From NCBI GenBank assembly GCA_947074295.1, contig CAMTPC010000010.1, forward strand, positions 1-51,053: DNA of 51,053 bases, written 5' to 3'. This DNA is from an uncultured Bacteroides sp. GTDB taxonomy: Bacteria; Bacteroidota; Bacteroidia; Bacteroidales; Bacteroidaceae. Below the pieces are notes generated by a model. It was not told where the DNA came from and made no database searches. It saw only the letters and a list, made by a program, of their open reading frames with translations. Shown here one piece after another: positions 14,657 through 23,392 of the stretch (position 1 is the first letter of the stretch; each line of letters opens with the position of its first letter). A program made the position numbers and the translations under genes.

Positions 14657-16804
14657 ATGATAATGATGCAGTGGTTGGACCTAAATCCCGATTTGCCAAT
14701 GATTACCGATCCCACGTGGATTTTCTTCTTAGTGCTTATCATTATTCTCTTTGCGCCGATCATTTTGGGTCGGTTGCACATCCCTCATATCATCGGCATG
14801 ATCTTGGCCGGTGTCATCATTGGCAAGCATGGCTTTAATATATTGGAGCGCGACAGCAGCTTCGAGCTCTTCGGCAAGGTGGGACTCTACTATATCATGT
14901 TTCTGGCTGGACTGGAGATGGATATGGAAGACTTCAAGAAAAACCGAGTCAAGAGTTTTGTGTTTGGTATCATCACCTTTGTCACGCCGATGGCACTGGG
15001 GATATGGAGTAGCATGGAGCTGCTGGGCTTTGGCTTTGTGACGGCTGCCTTGCTGGCTAGTATGTATGCTTCGCACACCTTGATAGCCTACCCCATCGTG
15101 AGCCGCTATGGTCTATCGCGACTGCGCAGTGTCAACATCACCATCGGCGGTACGGCTGTGGCTGTGACTCTGGCGTTGATAGTGCTGGCAGTGATCGGAG
15201 GTATGTACAAGGGCACCACGGGCAATCTCTTCTGGGTGATACTGCTCTTAAAAGTGGCTGTACTGGGTTTTCTCATCATCTTTTTCTTCCCTCGCATTGG
15301 CCGGTGGTTTTTCCGTAAGTACGATGACAATGTGATGCAGTTCGTATTTGTGCTGGCTATGGTATTCCTGGGAGGCGGACTGATGGAGATTGTTGGTATG
15401 GAAGGCATTCTAGGTGCTTTCTTGGCAGGACTGGTACTCAATCGGCTGATCCCTCATGTGTCCCCACTGATGAATCGCCTGGAGTTTGTAGGCAATGCGC
15501 TGTTCATCCCCTATTTCCTTATTGGCGTGGGCATGATGATAGATGTGCGCAGCTTGTTTTCGGGGGGCGAAGCCTTGAAAGTAGCTGCTGTGATGACAGT
15601 GGTAGCTACCTTTAGCAAATGGCTGGCGGCGTGGATTACCCAAAAGATTTACGGGATGCGCTCCAACGAACGCAGCATGATGTTCGGACTGAGCAATGCG
15701 CAGGCGGCGGCAACACTGGCTGCTGTGCTGATCGGGCACAGCATCATCATGGAGAATGGCGAAAGACTTTTAAATGATGATGTGTTAAATGGTACGGTGG
15801 TGATGATCCTCTTTACCTGCGTCATCAGCTCGCTGGTCACTGAACGTGCTGCAAGACAATTTGCCCTGCATCAAGAACTGGAAGATTTGGAAGAAAAAAA
15901 AGGTAAAAGACCTGAACAAATACTGATACCGGTGGCCAATCCCGAAACACTTGAAAACTTGATTAATTTGGCACTCGTTATCAAGGATTCGAAGCGAAAA
16001 GATGGACTGATAGCGCTGAATGTGCTCAACGATAATAGCAGTTCGGACAATCGGGCAGCACAAGGAAAGCGCAACCTGGAAAAGGCGGCCATGATAGCGG
16101 CCTCGGCCGATGTACACATGGAGATGGTGAGCCGTTATGATATGAATATCGCATCGGGCATCATCCATACCATCAAGGAGTATGATGTGAGTGATGTGAT
16201 CATCGGTCTGCACCACAAGGCCAATATCGTTGACTCTTTCTTTGGCAGCTTGGCCGAAAGCCTGCTGAAAGGTACACACCGCGAGGTGATGATCGCTCGA
16301 TTCCTGATGCCTGTCAATACGCTGCGCCGCATCAATGTGGCAGTGCCTCCAAAGGCCGAATATGAGACAGGCTTTGTGAAATGGGTGGAACACTTCTGCC
16401 GCATGTCGGCATTGCTGAGCTGCCGTGTACACTTCTTTGCTGGCGAGGAAACTCAACAGCGATTGCAGGCGGTGGTGAAGCGCATATCGGGTTCTAAGCT
16501 CATCGAATATTCACTGCTCGAGGAATGGGAAGACCTACTGATGATTACTGGTCAAGTGCATTTTGACCATCTGTTGGTGATTATCAGCGCACGTCGGGGC
16601 TCTATATCGTATGACGCCTCATTTGATAAGCTGCCGCTACAGATAAGCAAATATTTTAATAATACGAGTATCATCGTGCTCTATCCCGAGCAGTTTGGCG
16701 ATTCGCATGAGATGATTTCATTCTCCGATCCACGTGGCATGAACGAACCTCAGCACTACGAACAGATGGGACGATGGTTTTATAAATGGTTTAAGAAAAG
16801 CTGA
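14657..16804 (+). CDS. CPA2-type cation/proton antiporter with C-terminal stress-protein-like domains
   Basis: A 715-residue membrane protein. The first 385 or so residues are a Na+/H+ exchanger (KefB-like) domain with about 12-13 hydrophobic segments. The remainder, about 405-690, is soluble and looks like two universal-stress-protein folds in tandem (the first around QILIPVANPETLENL, the second around RRINVAVPPKAE). The tail probably senses a nucleotide or cell state to gate transport. The frame is open upstream to 14615, but the ATG at 14657 (MIMMQWLDL) is the likely start. It overlaps tcdA by one base (TGATG). Whether K+ or Na+ is moved is unknown. Confidence 0.85.
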   Translation: MIMMQWLDLNPDLPMITDPTWIFFLVLIIILFAPIILGRLHIPHIIGMILAGVIIGKHGFNILERDSSFELFGKVGLYYIMFLAGLEMDMEDFKKNRVKSFVFGIITFVTPMALGIWSSMELLGFGFVTAALLASMYASHTLIAYPIVSRYGLSRLRSVNITIGGTAVAVTLALIVLAVIGGMYKGTTGNLFWVILLLKVAVLGFLIIFFFPRIGRWFFRKYDDNVMQFVFVLAMVFLGGGLMEIVGMEGILGAFLAGLVLNRLIPHVSPLMNRLEFVGNALFIPYFLIGVGMMIDVRSLFSGGEALKVAAVMTVVATFSKWLAAWITQKIYGMRSNERSMMFGLSNAQAAATLAAVLIGHSIIMENGERLLNDDVLNGTVVMILFTCVISSLVTERAARQFALHQELEDLEEKKGKRPEQILIPVANPETLENLINLALVIKDSKRKDGLIALNVLNDNSSSDNRAAQGKRNLEKAAMIAASADVHMEMVSRYDMNIASGIIHTIKEYDVSDVIIGLHHKANIVDSFFGSLAESLLKGTHREVMIARFLMPVNTLRRINVAVPPKAEYETGFVKWVEHFCRMSALLSCRVHFFAGEETQQRLQAVVKRISGSKLIEYSLLEEWEDLLMITGQVHFDHLLVIISARRGSISYDASFDKLPLQISKYFNNTSIIVLYPEQFGDSHEMISFSDPRGMNEPQHYEQMGRWFYKWFKKS

Positions 16805-17514
16805 TGGAAAACTGGAAGCAACGTACAGAGATTCTGCTAGGCGAAGAACGCATGAAGCAGTTGGAAAATGCCCATGTACTGGTAGTAGGGTTAGGTGGAG
16901 TAGGTGCATATGCTGCCGAAATGATCTGTCGTGCAGGTGTGGGACAGATGACGATTGTGGATGCCGATACGGTGCAGCCCACGAATATAAACCGCCAACT
17001 ACCCGCTCTGACCACCACGCTGGGTAGATCCAAAGCGGAGATCGTGGGTCAACGTCTACTGGAGATCAATCCCGAACTGATACTCACCATTCATCCTATC
17101 TTCCTGAAAGATGAGAATATACCTGAGTTGTTGGATAGCGCACCTTTCGACTTCGTGGTCGACGCCATCGACACGCTGAGCCCTAAGTGCTACTTGATAT
17201 TCAATGCCCTGCAACGCAAACTAAAAATTGTGTCGAGCATGGGGGCAGGTGCCAAAAAGGATATCACGCAGGTGCGTTTTGCCGATCTGAAAGATACTTA
17301 CCACTGTGGCTTGAGCAAGGCTGTGCGCAAAAAGCTCCAGAAGATGGGCGTGAAGCGAAAGTTACCGGTGGTGTTCAGCACCGAACAAGCGGATGCTTGT
17401 GCTGTGATTCTGACGGATAGCGAACAGAACAAAAAATCGACCTGTGGCACGGTGAGCTATATGCCCGCCGTGTTTGGCTGCTACTTGGCCGAATACGTGA
17501 TACGTAAACTCTAA
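16804..17514 (+). CDS. tcdA: tRNA threonylcarbamoyladenosine dehydratase (ThiF/E1-like)
   Basis: A 236-residue E1-like enzyme. The ATP loop is VVGLGGVGAYAAE (residues about 27-39), followed by DADTVQPTNINRQ, which binds the adenylate. TcdA/CsdL cyclises t6A to ct6A at position 37 of ANN-decoding tRNAs. The Cys region KSTCGTVSYMPAVFG near the C-terminus is typical of the bacterial family. It is translationally coupled to the antiporter and 18 nt before the ABC ATPase gene, so the three form one operon without a known functional link. Confidence 0.9.
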   Translation: MENWKQRTEILLGEERMKQLENAHVLVVGLGGVGAYAAEMICRAGVGQMTIVDADTVQPTNINRQLPALTTTLGRSKAEIVGQRLLEINPELILTIHPIFLKDENIPELLDSAPFDFVVDAIDTLSPKCYLIFNALQRKLKIVSSMGAGAKKDITQVRFADLKDTYHCGLSKAVRKKLQKMGVKRKLPVVFSTEQADACAVILTDSEQNKKSTCGTVSYMPAVFGCYLAEYVIRKL

Positions 17515-17532
17515 GAATATACAATCTGCTAA

Positions 17533-18189
17533 ATGATAAAATTAGAAGGAATAATCAAACGCTTCGGTACGCTAGAGGTGTTGAAAGGAATCGACCTGAC
17601 CATCAATCAAGGTGAAGTGGTGAGCATAGTGGGGCCTAGCGGCGCAGGCAAAACTACCTTGCTGCAAATCATGGGAACGTTGGATCAACCTGATCAAGGT
17701 AAGGTCTGGATTAACAATATCGAGGCGAGCAGGATGAAGGAGCAAGAGCTGGCGGCTTTCCGCAACAAGCATATCGGTTTTGTTTTCCAGTTCCATCAGC
17801 TGTTGCCCGAATTCACTGCATTGGAGAATGTGATGATACCTGCCCTGATCGGCAATAAATCGACCAAGGAAGCCAAAGAGCGTGCCTTGGATCTGCTCAA
17901 CTTTATGGGTCTGAAAGATAGGATTGAACATAAACCCAATGAACTATCGGGCGGAGAGAAACAACGAGTGGCTGTGGCGCGTGCCTTAGTCAATCAACCA
18001 GATGTGGTTTTGGCAGATGAGCCTTCGGGAAGTCTCGATTCGCATAATAAAGAAGATTTACATCAGTTATTTTTCCGTTTGCGCGAACACTATGGTCAGA
18101 CTTTTGTGATAGTAACACACGATGAACAGTTGTCACTGATCACGGATAGGACGATTCACATGCTTGATGGCAAGGTTAACAAATATTAA
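17533..18189 (+). CDS. lolD: LolD-type ABC transporter ATPase
   Basis: A 218-residue ATPase of the LolD/MacB/FtsE group. Walker [11 protein letters not shown] (about 35-44), Q-loop [17 protein letters not shown], signature LSGGEKQR, Walker [10 protein letters not shown] and the switch His in VIVTHDEQ are all present. LolD powers extraction of lipoproteins from the inner membrane with LolC/E-type permeases; no permease gene lies beside it here, so its partner is elsewhere. A MacB-type exporter ATPase is the alternative. The transcript ends at the strong terminator at 18327-18364. Confidence 0.82.
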   Translation: MIKLEGIIKRFGTLEVLKGIDLTINQGEVVSIVGPSGAGKTTLLQIMGTLDQPDQGKVWINNIEASRMKEQELAAFRNKHIGFVFQFHQLLPEFTALENVMIPALIGNKSTKEAKERALDLLNFMGLKDRIEHKPNELSGGEKQRVAVARALVNQPDVVLADEPSGSLDSHNKEDLHQLFFRLREHYGQTFVIVTHDEQLSLITDRTIHMLDGKVNKY

Positions 18190-18326
18190 TTAAGGGGTTT
18201 AAGTATTAAAAATATAATCTTTGTCCCTGTTTTCATTTACAATTCAATAATAAACACTACTTTTATCTCGCTTCTCTACGGAAGTCTGTGAAGATAATTA
18301 GTAGAGTGTTTGTTTTGTTTGTGTGT

Positions 18327-18364
18327 GATGCATCCTTATCTGCAGTAAGGATGCATCTTTTTTT
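18327..18364 (+). terminator. Rho-independent terminator after lolD
   Basis: Perfect 12-bp arms GATGCATCCTTA (18327-18338) and TAAGGATGCATC (18346-18357), a 7-nt loop, then seven T. It points rightward and slightly overlaps the end of the convergent comEA gene. Confidence 0.9.
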
Positions 18365-19268
18365 ATTCTGTAAACTTGACATAAAAATTGAGACGTGCCA
18401 GATCCTTTTCTGTAAACTCTTCATACATAGCCAACTCGGCTATATTTTTAAGCTTTCCTCTTTTCCTGCGGTGTTCCGTAATCGCTTTTGCCTGATAGAA
18501 GTTGATGTATGGATGTGATTTTAATCTTTCGGCACTGGCGACATTGATATTGATGCGTGTGGTCGATTCTGGTTCAATAAAAAACCACTGACGAAGTGAG
18601 TCGGATTGTAGATGAATCTCATCTAGCTGCTCCAGGGCATAGAATCCGCCTACGCGGTTGCGATAGGACACAATGCGATGGGCAATGCCACTGCCTATGC
18701 CAGGGATTTTCTTCAGTTCGGTAGTATCTGAACTATTCAAGTCAATCAGAGTTCCTGCTGGGTATTTGAAAGGACGCGTCAGAGTGTCTCTGCTGGCTAT
18801 GCTCAATAGCGAGAAGGTGTCCTTTTTCACTTCAGCTAGTGTGATGTAGGGGAGTAGAGCATTGTATAGCTCTTCGCTGAGACCATATATCTTGCTGAAG
18901 GATTCGGGCGTGCGGAACTTTCCACCTTGCTTCCGATAGCTCAATACATTGGAAGCCATCCAAGGCTTCAACCCCAAGTTTACCAGCTCGGCTGAATCTG
19001 CAGTATTGGGGTCGAAAGGCTGTAGTATGGGTATGATACTGTCTTTTTTCTTATAATAGGATTTTCGCACTGTCGGTGAGCGCTCTACCTTTTTCAATGA
19101 TTGGGCAAAATCATGATAGTCGCTTTGAAAGCTATTGTCATCACTGGTCATGCCATCGGCCGGGGTAGCAGGCCACATCATTATCACGGTAACTGCCACG
19201 ATAATGCACGACACCAATAGGATGCCCCGCTTTTCTTGGCGAGTATAGTAGAAGTATTCCTTCCACAT
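18363..19268 (-). CDS. ComEA-like helix-hairpin-helix protein
   Basis: A 301-residue protein with one N-terminal membrane segment (about 17-33), then a soluble region with three helix-hairpin-helix units: FDPNTADSAELVNLGLKPWMASNVLSY, IDLNSSDTTELKKIPGIGSGIAHRIVSYR and ININVASAERLKSHPYINFYQAKAI (described by their ends only; each spans about 25 residues, near 85-110, 170-200 and 240-265). The middle unit is the canonical ComEA DNA-binding type. It is likely a periplasmic DNA-binding protein; a role in DNA uptake is not established in this group. It follows the NSS transporter gene by 4 nt. Confidence 0.85.
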   Translation of the reverse strand: MWKEYFYYTRQEKRGILLVSCIIVAVTVIMMWPATPADGMTSDDNSFQSDYHDFAQSLKKVERSPTVRKSYYKKKDSIIPILQPFDPNTADSAELVNLGLKPWMASNVLSYRKQGGKFRTPESFSKIYGLSEELYNALLPYITLAEVKKDTFSLLSIASRDTLTRPFKYPAGTLIDLNSSDTTELKKIPGIGSGIAHRIVSYRNRVGGFYALEQLDEIHLQSDSLRQWFFIEPESTTRININVASAERLKSHPYINFYQAKAITEHRRKRGKLKNIAELAMYEEFTEKDLARLNFYVKFTE

Positions 19269-19272
19269 AGCT

Positions 19273-20637
19273 TTATATTATGCCAAGTTCATTGATGAAG
19301 ATCACGAGTATAGCTGCAGGAGCTATATAGCGTAGTATGAAGATGATGGCTTTGTAGCTAGCCACCTTCAGTTTCCCATCGTTGGTGAGTTGTTCCCATA
19401 CGATGCGCTTGTCCAGATACCAACCCACAAAGACAGCCATCAATGCACCACCGATAGGCATGAATAGTTTGGCAGTGATAAAGTCGAGCAAGTCGAACAA
19501 TGGCAGCCCGAACAGGCTGATTTGTTTGCCCACACCCAATGACAATGAGCATAACACGCCAATGACAATGCACATGCATGTGACAATGAGGGCAGCACGC
19601 TTGCGGGGCATCTTAAACTCCTCGTAGATATAAGCTGTGGCTACCTCGTGCAGCGAAATAGTCGAAGTAAGGGCAGCTACAGCCAAAAGCAGATAGAAAA
19701 GCAAGGAGAAGATATAGGCCAGCCAGGGAAAGCCCACAAAAGCTTGTTGGAACACATTGGGCAGCGTGATAAAGATGAGGCTAGGACCTGCATCGGGCTC
19801 AATGCCTACCGAGAAGGCGGCAGGGAAGATGATGAATCCTGCTAGTATGGCGATGAAGGTATCGATAAGACCCACACTAACAGCCGAACGTACCAGATTG
19901 GTGTCTTTGTTGAAGTAAGAGGCATAGGTACATAGGCATCCCATACCTAGGCTCAACGAGAAGAAGGCTTGCCCCAAAGCTGCCAAGAATACGTTACTGT
20001 CTACTTTGCTGAAATCGGGCTTGAGGAGAAACTCGATACCGGCACTAGCACCTGGCAGCGAAACTGAGCATCCTACCAAAACCAATATGAGGATGAATAG
20101 GACAGGCATCATCAGTTTGGAGAAATATTCGATACCTTTCTCTACTCCGCGGGCAATGATGAAATGTGTGGCCAGCAAAAACAAAACGAGCCAGATCAAA
20201 GGACGCCAAGGATTGGTAGAGAAAGCTTCGAAGGAAACGACAAATTCTTCGGGATTGCGGCCGGCAAAGCCATTACAGATGGCCTCGTATACATACTCTA
20301 GCGTCCAGCCTGCCACTACCGAGTAGAAGCTGAGGATAAAAAAGGCAGTGAGTACACCCATACGGCCAATCCACTTCCATTGGGTACCGGGCGCTAACTT
20401 CTGAAAGGCGCCATCAATGTTGGCATGTGAGCTGCGTCCGATGACAAACTCGGCAATCATGATGGGAAGTCCCAAAGCAAAAACACAGCCTAGATAGATC
20501 AATATAAAAGCGGCTCCTCCATAATTGCCGGTCTCGTAGGGGAAACGCCATACATTACCCAGCCCGACAGCAGAACCTGCCGCGGCCAAGATCGCACCCA
20601 ATTTGCTGCCAAAGCTGCCTCTTTCAATTTTGTTCAT
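19273..20637 (-). CDS. Neurotransmitter:sodium symporter (SNF) family transporter
   Basis: A 454-residue transporter of the LeuT-like NSS family. The first membrane segment carries the substrate and sodium signature AAGSAVGLGNVWRFPYETG (about 18-36); about 11-12 hydrophobic segments follow. These carriers bring in amino acids with sodium. The substrate (possibly tryptophan, leucine or a related amino acid) cannot be read. It is the first gene of a pair with comEA, with its own promoter divergent from vanZ. Confidence 0.9.
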   Translation of the reverse strand: MNKIERGSFGSKLGAILAAAGSAVGLGNVWRFPYETGNYGGAAFILIYLGCVFALGLPIMIAEFVIGRSSHANIDGAFQKLAPGTQWKWIGRMGVLTAFFILSFYSVVAGWTLEYVYEAICNGFAGRNPEEFVVSFEAFSTNPWRPLIWLVLFLLATHFIIARGVEKGIEYFSKLMMPVLFILILVLVGCSVSLPGASAGIEFLLKPDFSKVDSNVFLAALGQAFFSLSLGMGCLCTYASYFNKDTNLVRSAVSVGLIDTFIAILAGFIIFPAAFSVGIEPDAGPSLIFITLPNVFQQAFVGFPWLAYIFSLLFYLLLAVAALTSTISLHEVATAYIYEEFKMPRKRAALIVTCMCIVIGVLCSLSLGVGKQISLFGLPLFDLLDFITAKLFMPIGGALMAVFVGWYLDKRIVWEQLTNDGKLKVASYKAIIFILRYIAPAAILVIFINELGII

Positions 20638-20685
20638 AAACCTCTTGCTAAGTTACAATAAGTAGTATTTGTCTAATAATTAGTG

Positions 20686-20713
20686 CAAAAGTAGAAAAAA
20701 AAGGATACTTTTG
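20686..20713. promoter_or_regulatory. Face-to-face -7 boxes for the NSS and VanZ genes
   Basis: TACTTTTG on the minus strand (20686-20693) and the same octamer on the plus strand (20706-20713), 12 bp apart. Each transcript moves away from the other, and the upstream promoter contacts must overlap, so both can hardly fire at once. No clear -33 elements were seen. Confidence 0.6.
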
Positions 20714-20739
20714 CGAAGTAATTGTAATAAAAACATCAG

Positions 20740-21168
20740 ATGCTAAAATACATAAAGAAATATCCTTTCTCACTTCTCATCATAGCAGCAGTAATCTACC
20801 TTTCTTTTTTCAAACCACCCTCAGTAGAGGTAATCAGCCGAATACCACACTTTGATAAAGTGGTGCACTTTTGCATGTACTGTGGAATGAGTGGAATATT
20901 ATGGCTGGAATTCTTGTGGGGGCAACGACGCTATCATGCGCCGATGTGGCATGTATGGGTGGGTGCCACGCTATGCCCTATCCTTTTCAGTGGGGTCGTG
21001 GAATTGCTGCAAGAATATTGCACAACGTATCGTGGAGGCGATTGGGCTGACTTTGCTGCCAACACATTGGGTGTGCTAGCAGCAAGTCTGTTTAGTTTCT
21101 ATGTCTTGCGTCCTTTGATTAACAGTAGACAGAAGACGGTTTCTACAGAAAATCGAGCACCTCAGTAA
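20740..21168 (+). CDS. VanZ-family membrane protein
   Basis: A 142-residue protein with four hydrophobic segments and the VanZ-like motifs DKVVHFCMYCGMSG near residue 40 and GGDWADFAANTLGV near residue 98. VanZ-like proteins give low-level teicoplanin tolerance in enterococci, but most, including the short Bacteroidales ones, have no known role. Its last 26 nt overlap the end of the convergent murF gene. It has its own -7 box. Confidence 0.8.
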   Translation: MLKYIKKYPFSLLIIAAVIYLSFFKPPSVEVISRIPHFDKVVHFCMYCGMSGILWLEFLWGQRRYHAPMWHVWVGATLCPILFSGVVELLQEYCTTYRGGDWADFAANTLGVLAASLFSFYVLRPLINSRQKTVSTENRAPQ

Positions 21169-22441
21169 GCTTCACGCCATTTGAACCCTTTATCAAAATA
21201 GTATTCGCATGGGGTTTATGGGACTGTAGATGCGTGATCAAATCCGATACATGATCGAATGTTGGATAGTTATGGGCAGTGGACTTGAACTCATTACCTA
21301 CCAGCAGCACATTATCAAAGCCGCAAGTCATGAGATAATCTACAATTTTCTGATGTTCATCTTGGCTGTCTATGCCAAGTTCGCGCATTTCACCTAAAAT
21401 GACCGATTTGGATTCAGCCTTCACCAGCTGAAAGTTTTGCAGTGCGGCCATCATGCTCGAAGGATTGGCGTTATAGGCATCTACTATCAGCGTGTTGTCA
21501 TTGGTCTGCAATAGCTGGGAGCGATTGTTTTTGGGAGTATAACCGGCAATGGCCATGGATATCTCTGAGCTGGACACGCCAAAATACGTGCCTACCGCAA
21601 CGGCCGCCAACATGTTAGACAGGTTATATTCGCCGATTAAGCGAGTGAAGACACGGTGATACTCATCACTGTTGGCGGTGCGCCATACGAAAGAGAGGTA
21701 AGATGTACTATCAGTGATATGTCCACTGACAAATAAGGATGGCGATTTGCCGTAGTACACACTGTTGATATCGTGTGCCATTTCGCAAAGAAGCGAGTCG
21801 GTTTCATTGACAAAAGCCATCGTTCCTACTTTCCCTCGTAGGTAGTCGAATAGTTCGTTCTTAGTTTTTATCACACCTTGGAAAGAGCCAAAACCTTCGA
21901 GGTGTGCTTTCCCTACATTGGTGATGATGCCGTAGTCGGGGTCGGCGATGCGGGCCAACTCCATAATCTCTCCTGGGTGGTTGGCGCCCATCTCTATGAT
22001 GGCAAGTTGATGTTCATGGGTGAGGCGTAGCAAGGTCAGCGGCACTCCGATATGATTATTCAAGTTGCCTTCTGTAGCTAACACGTCATACATTCGTGAT
22101 AGGACAGTTGCTACTAGCTCTTTAGTGGTGGTTTTTCCATTAGTGCCCGTGATGGCCAATACTGGTATGCCTAATTCTTGACGATGATAATGAGCCAAGG
22201 CCTGAAGCGTTGATAGACAGTCGTCAACAAGCAGATATCGTGGATCTTCGGCGACAACGCTCCCCGGGTCATCTACAATAGCATACGCACAACCATCGGC
22301 TAGCGCTTTGGCGGCAAAAAGATTACCGTCGAACGATGTACCTCGAAGCGCGATAAATAATGATCCGGGTGGACAATGACGGCTGTCGGTAGTCACGGTT
22401 CCACATTTCAGATAATATTGATAAAGCTTAGAAAGTTTCAT
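21143..22441 (-). CDS. murF: UDP-N-acetylmuramoyl-tripeptide--D-alanyl-D-alanine ligase
   Basis: A 432-residue Mur ligase that adds D-Ala-D-Ala to the peptidoglycan precursor in the cytoplasm. The ATP loop is LAITGTNGKTTTKEL (about 98-112), with the N-terminal substrate domain TTDSRHCPPGSLFIALRG and the C-terminal VDAYNANPSSM/LGEMRELG motifs. The frame is open eight codons further, to 22465, but that ATG sits inside a -7 box (22463-22470), so the ATG at 22441 is chosen. It is unusual in not being in the dcw cluster, as in many Bacteroidota. It overlaps vanZ tail to tail. Confidence 0.94.
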   Translation of the reverse strand: MKLSKLYQYYLKCGTVTTDSRHCPPGSLFIALRGTSFDGNLFAAKALADGCAYAIVDDPGSVVAEDPRYLLVDDCLSTLQALAHYHRQELGIPVLAITGTNGKTTTKELVATVLSRMYDVLATEGNLNNHIGVPLTLLRLTHEHQLAIIEMGANHPGEIMELARIADPDYGIITNVGKAHLEGFGSFQGVIKTKNELFDYLRGKVGTMAFVNETDSLLCEMAHDINSVYYGKSPSLFVSGHITDSTSYLSFVWRTANSDEYHRVFTRLIGEYNLSNMLAAVAVGTYFGVSSSEISMAIAGYTPKNNRSQLLQTNDNTLIVDAYNANPSSMMAALQNFQLVKAESKSVILGEMRELGIDSQDEHQKIVDYLMTCGFDNVLLVGNEFKSTAHNYPTFDHVSDLITHLQSHKPHANTILIKGSNGVKLTEVLDFL

Positions 22442-22462
22442 GGTCTTTTTGTTATGACCCAA

Positions 22463-22502
22463 CAAAGATAAGCGAATATCTTGATTATTTTATTTACTTT
22501 TG
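22463..22502. promoter_or_regulatory. Divergent promoters of murF and folP
   Basis: TATCTTTG on the minus strand (22463-22470) for murF and TACTTTTG on the plus strand (22495-22502) for folP. Both match TAnnTTTG. The murF box rules out the upstream ATG at 22465 as start. Confidence 0.6.
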
Positions 22503-22528
22503 CAATAATCAAATAAAGATAGTGCGCA

Positions 22529-23392
22529 ATGAAAGCTACTGCACCTAAATACATCAATATCAAAGGGAAACTATTTGACCTTTCACAGCCCTGTGTCATG
22601 GGGATAGTCAATGTCACTCCAGACTCTTTCTTTGATGGCAGCCGGGCACAGACCGAGAACGAAATCATCACCCGTATACAGACGCTTATTGACCAGGGAA
22701 CAGCTATCATTGACCTGGGAGCTTATTCGTCGCGTCCTGGCGCGGATGATATAAGCGCCGATGAAGAGATGGCACGTCTGCGTACTGGACTAGAGCTGTT
22801 GCGTCGGCATTTTCCAGAGGTCCCAGTATCGATTGACACCTTCCGTGCCGATGTAGCCGAACGTTGCATCGTTGATTATGGGGCTGATATTATCAATGAT
22901 ATTTCGGGTGGTGAAGGAGATGCACGCATGTTCGAAACGGTGGCTCGCCTACAAGTGCCCTATGTCTTGATGCACATGCAAGGTACTCCACAAACCATGC
23001 AAGCGGCACCCTCTTATACCAATTTCATTGAAGAGGTATTTGTCTATTTCGCCAAGCGCATCGATCAGTTGCGTCAGCTAGGTGCGCGTGACATCATCTT
23101 GGATCCCGGTTTTGGCTTTGGTAAGACACTTTCGCACAACTATGAACTGATGGCACATTTGCAAGAATTTTCTATGTTCGACTTGCCCCTGCTCGTAGGC
23201 GTCTCGCGCAAATCGATGATTTATCGTTTGCTGGATAATACACCTCAAGAGGCATTAAATGGCAGCACTGTGCTCCACACGGTGGCTTTGACCAAGGGAG
23301 CTAATATCTTGCGTGTGCACGATGCACGCGAAGCCTCCGAATGTATACGCATCGTAAACGAAATCCATAAACATCAAACGGCATGCAATTAG
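22529..23392 (+). CDS. folP: Dihydropteroate synthase
   Basis: A 287-residue TIM-barrel enzyme joining p-aminobenzoate to the pterin diphosphate in folate synthesis, and the target of sulfonamides. Motifs: VMGIVNVTPDSFFDG (about 23-37), DLGAYSSRPGA (about 63-73), VSIDTFRADVA, INDISGG, LDPGFGFGKT and the C-terminal LRVHDARE. All expected loops are intact. The last 10 nt overlap cdaA in another frame, so the two are translated together. Confidence 0.95.
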   Translation: MKATAPKYINIKGKLFDLSQPCVMGIVNVTPDSFFDGSRAQTENEIITRIQTLIDQGTAIIDLGAYSSRPGADDISADEEMARLRTGLELLRRHFPEVPVSIDTFRADVAERCIVDYGADIINDISGGEGDARMFETVARLQVPYVLMHMQGTPQTMQAAPSYTNFIEEVFVYFAKRIDQLRQLGARDIILDPGFGFGKTLSHNYELMAHLQEFSMFDLPLLVGVSRKSMIYRLLDNTPQEALNGSTVLHTVALTKGANILRVHDAREASECIRIVNEIHKHQTACN

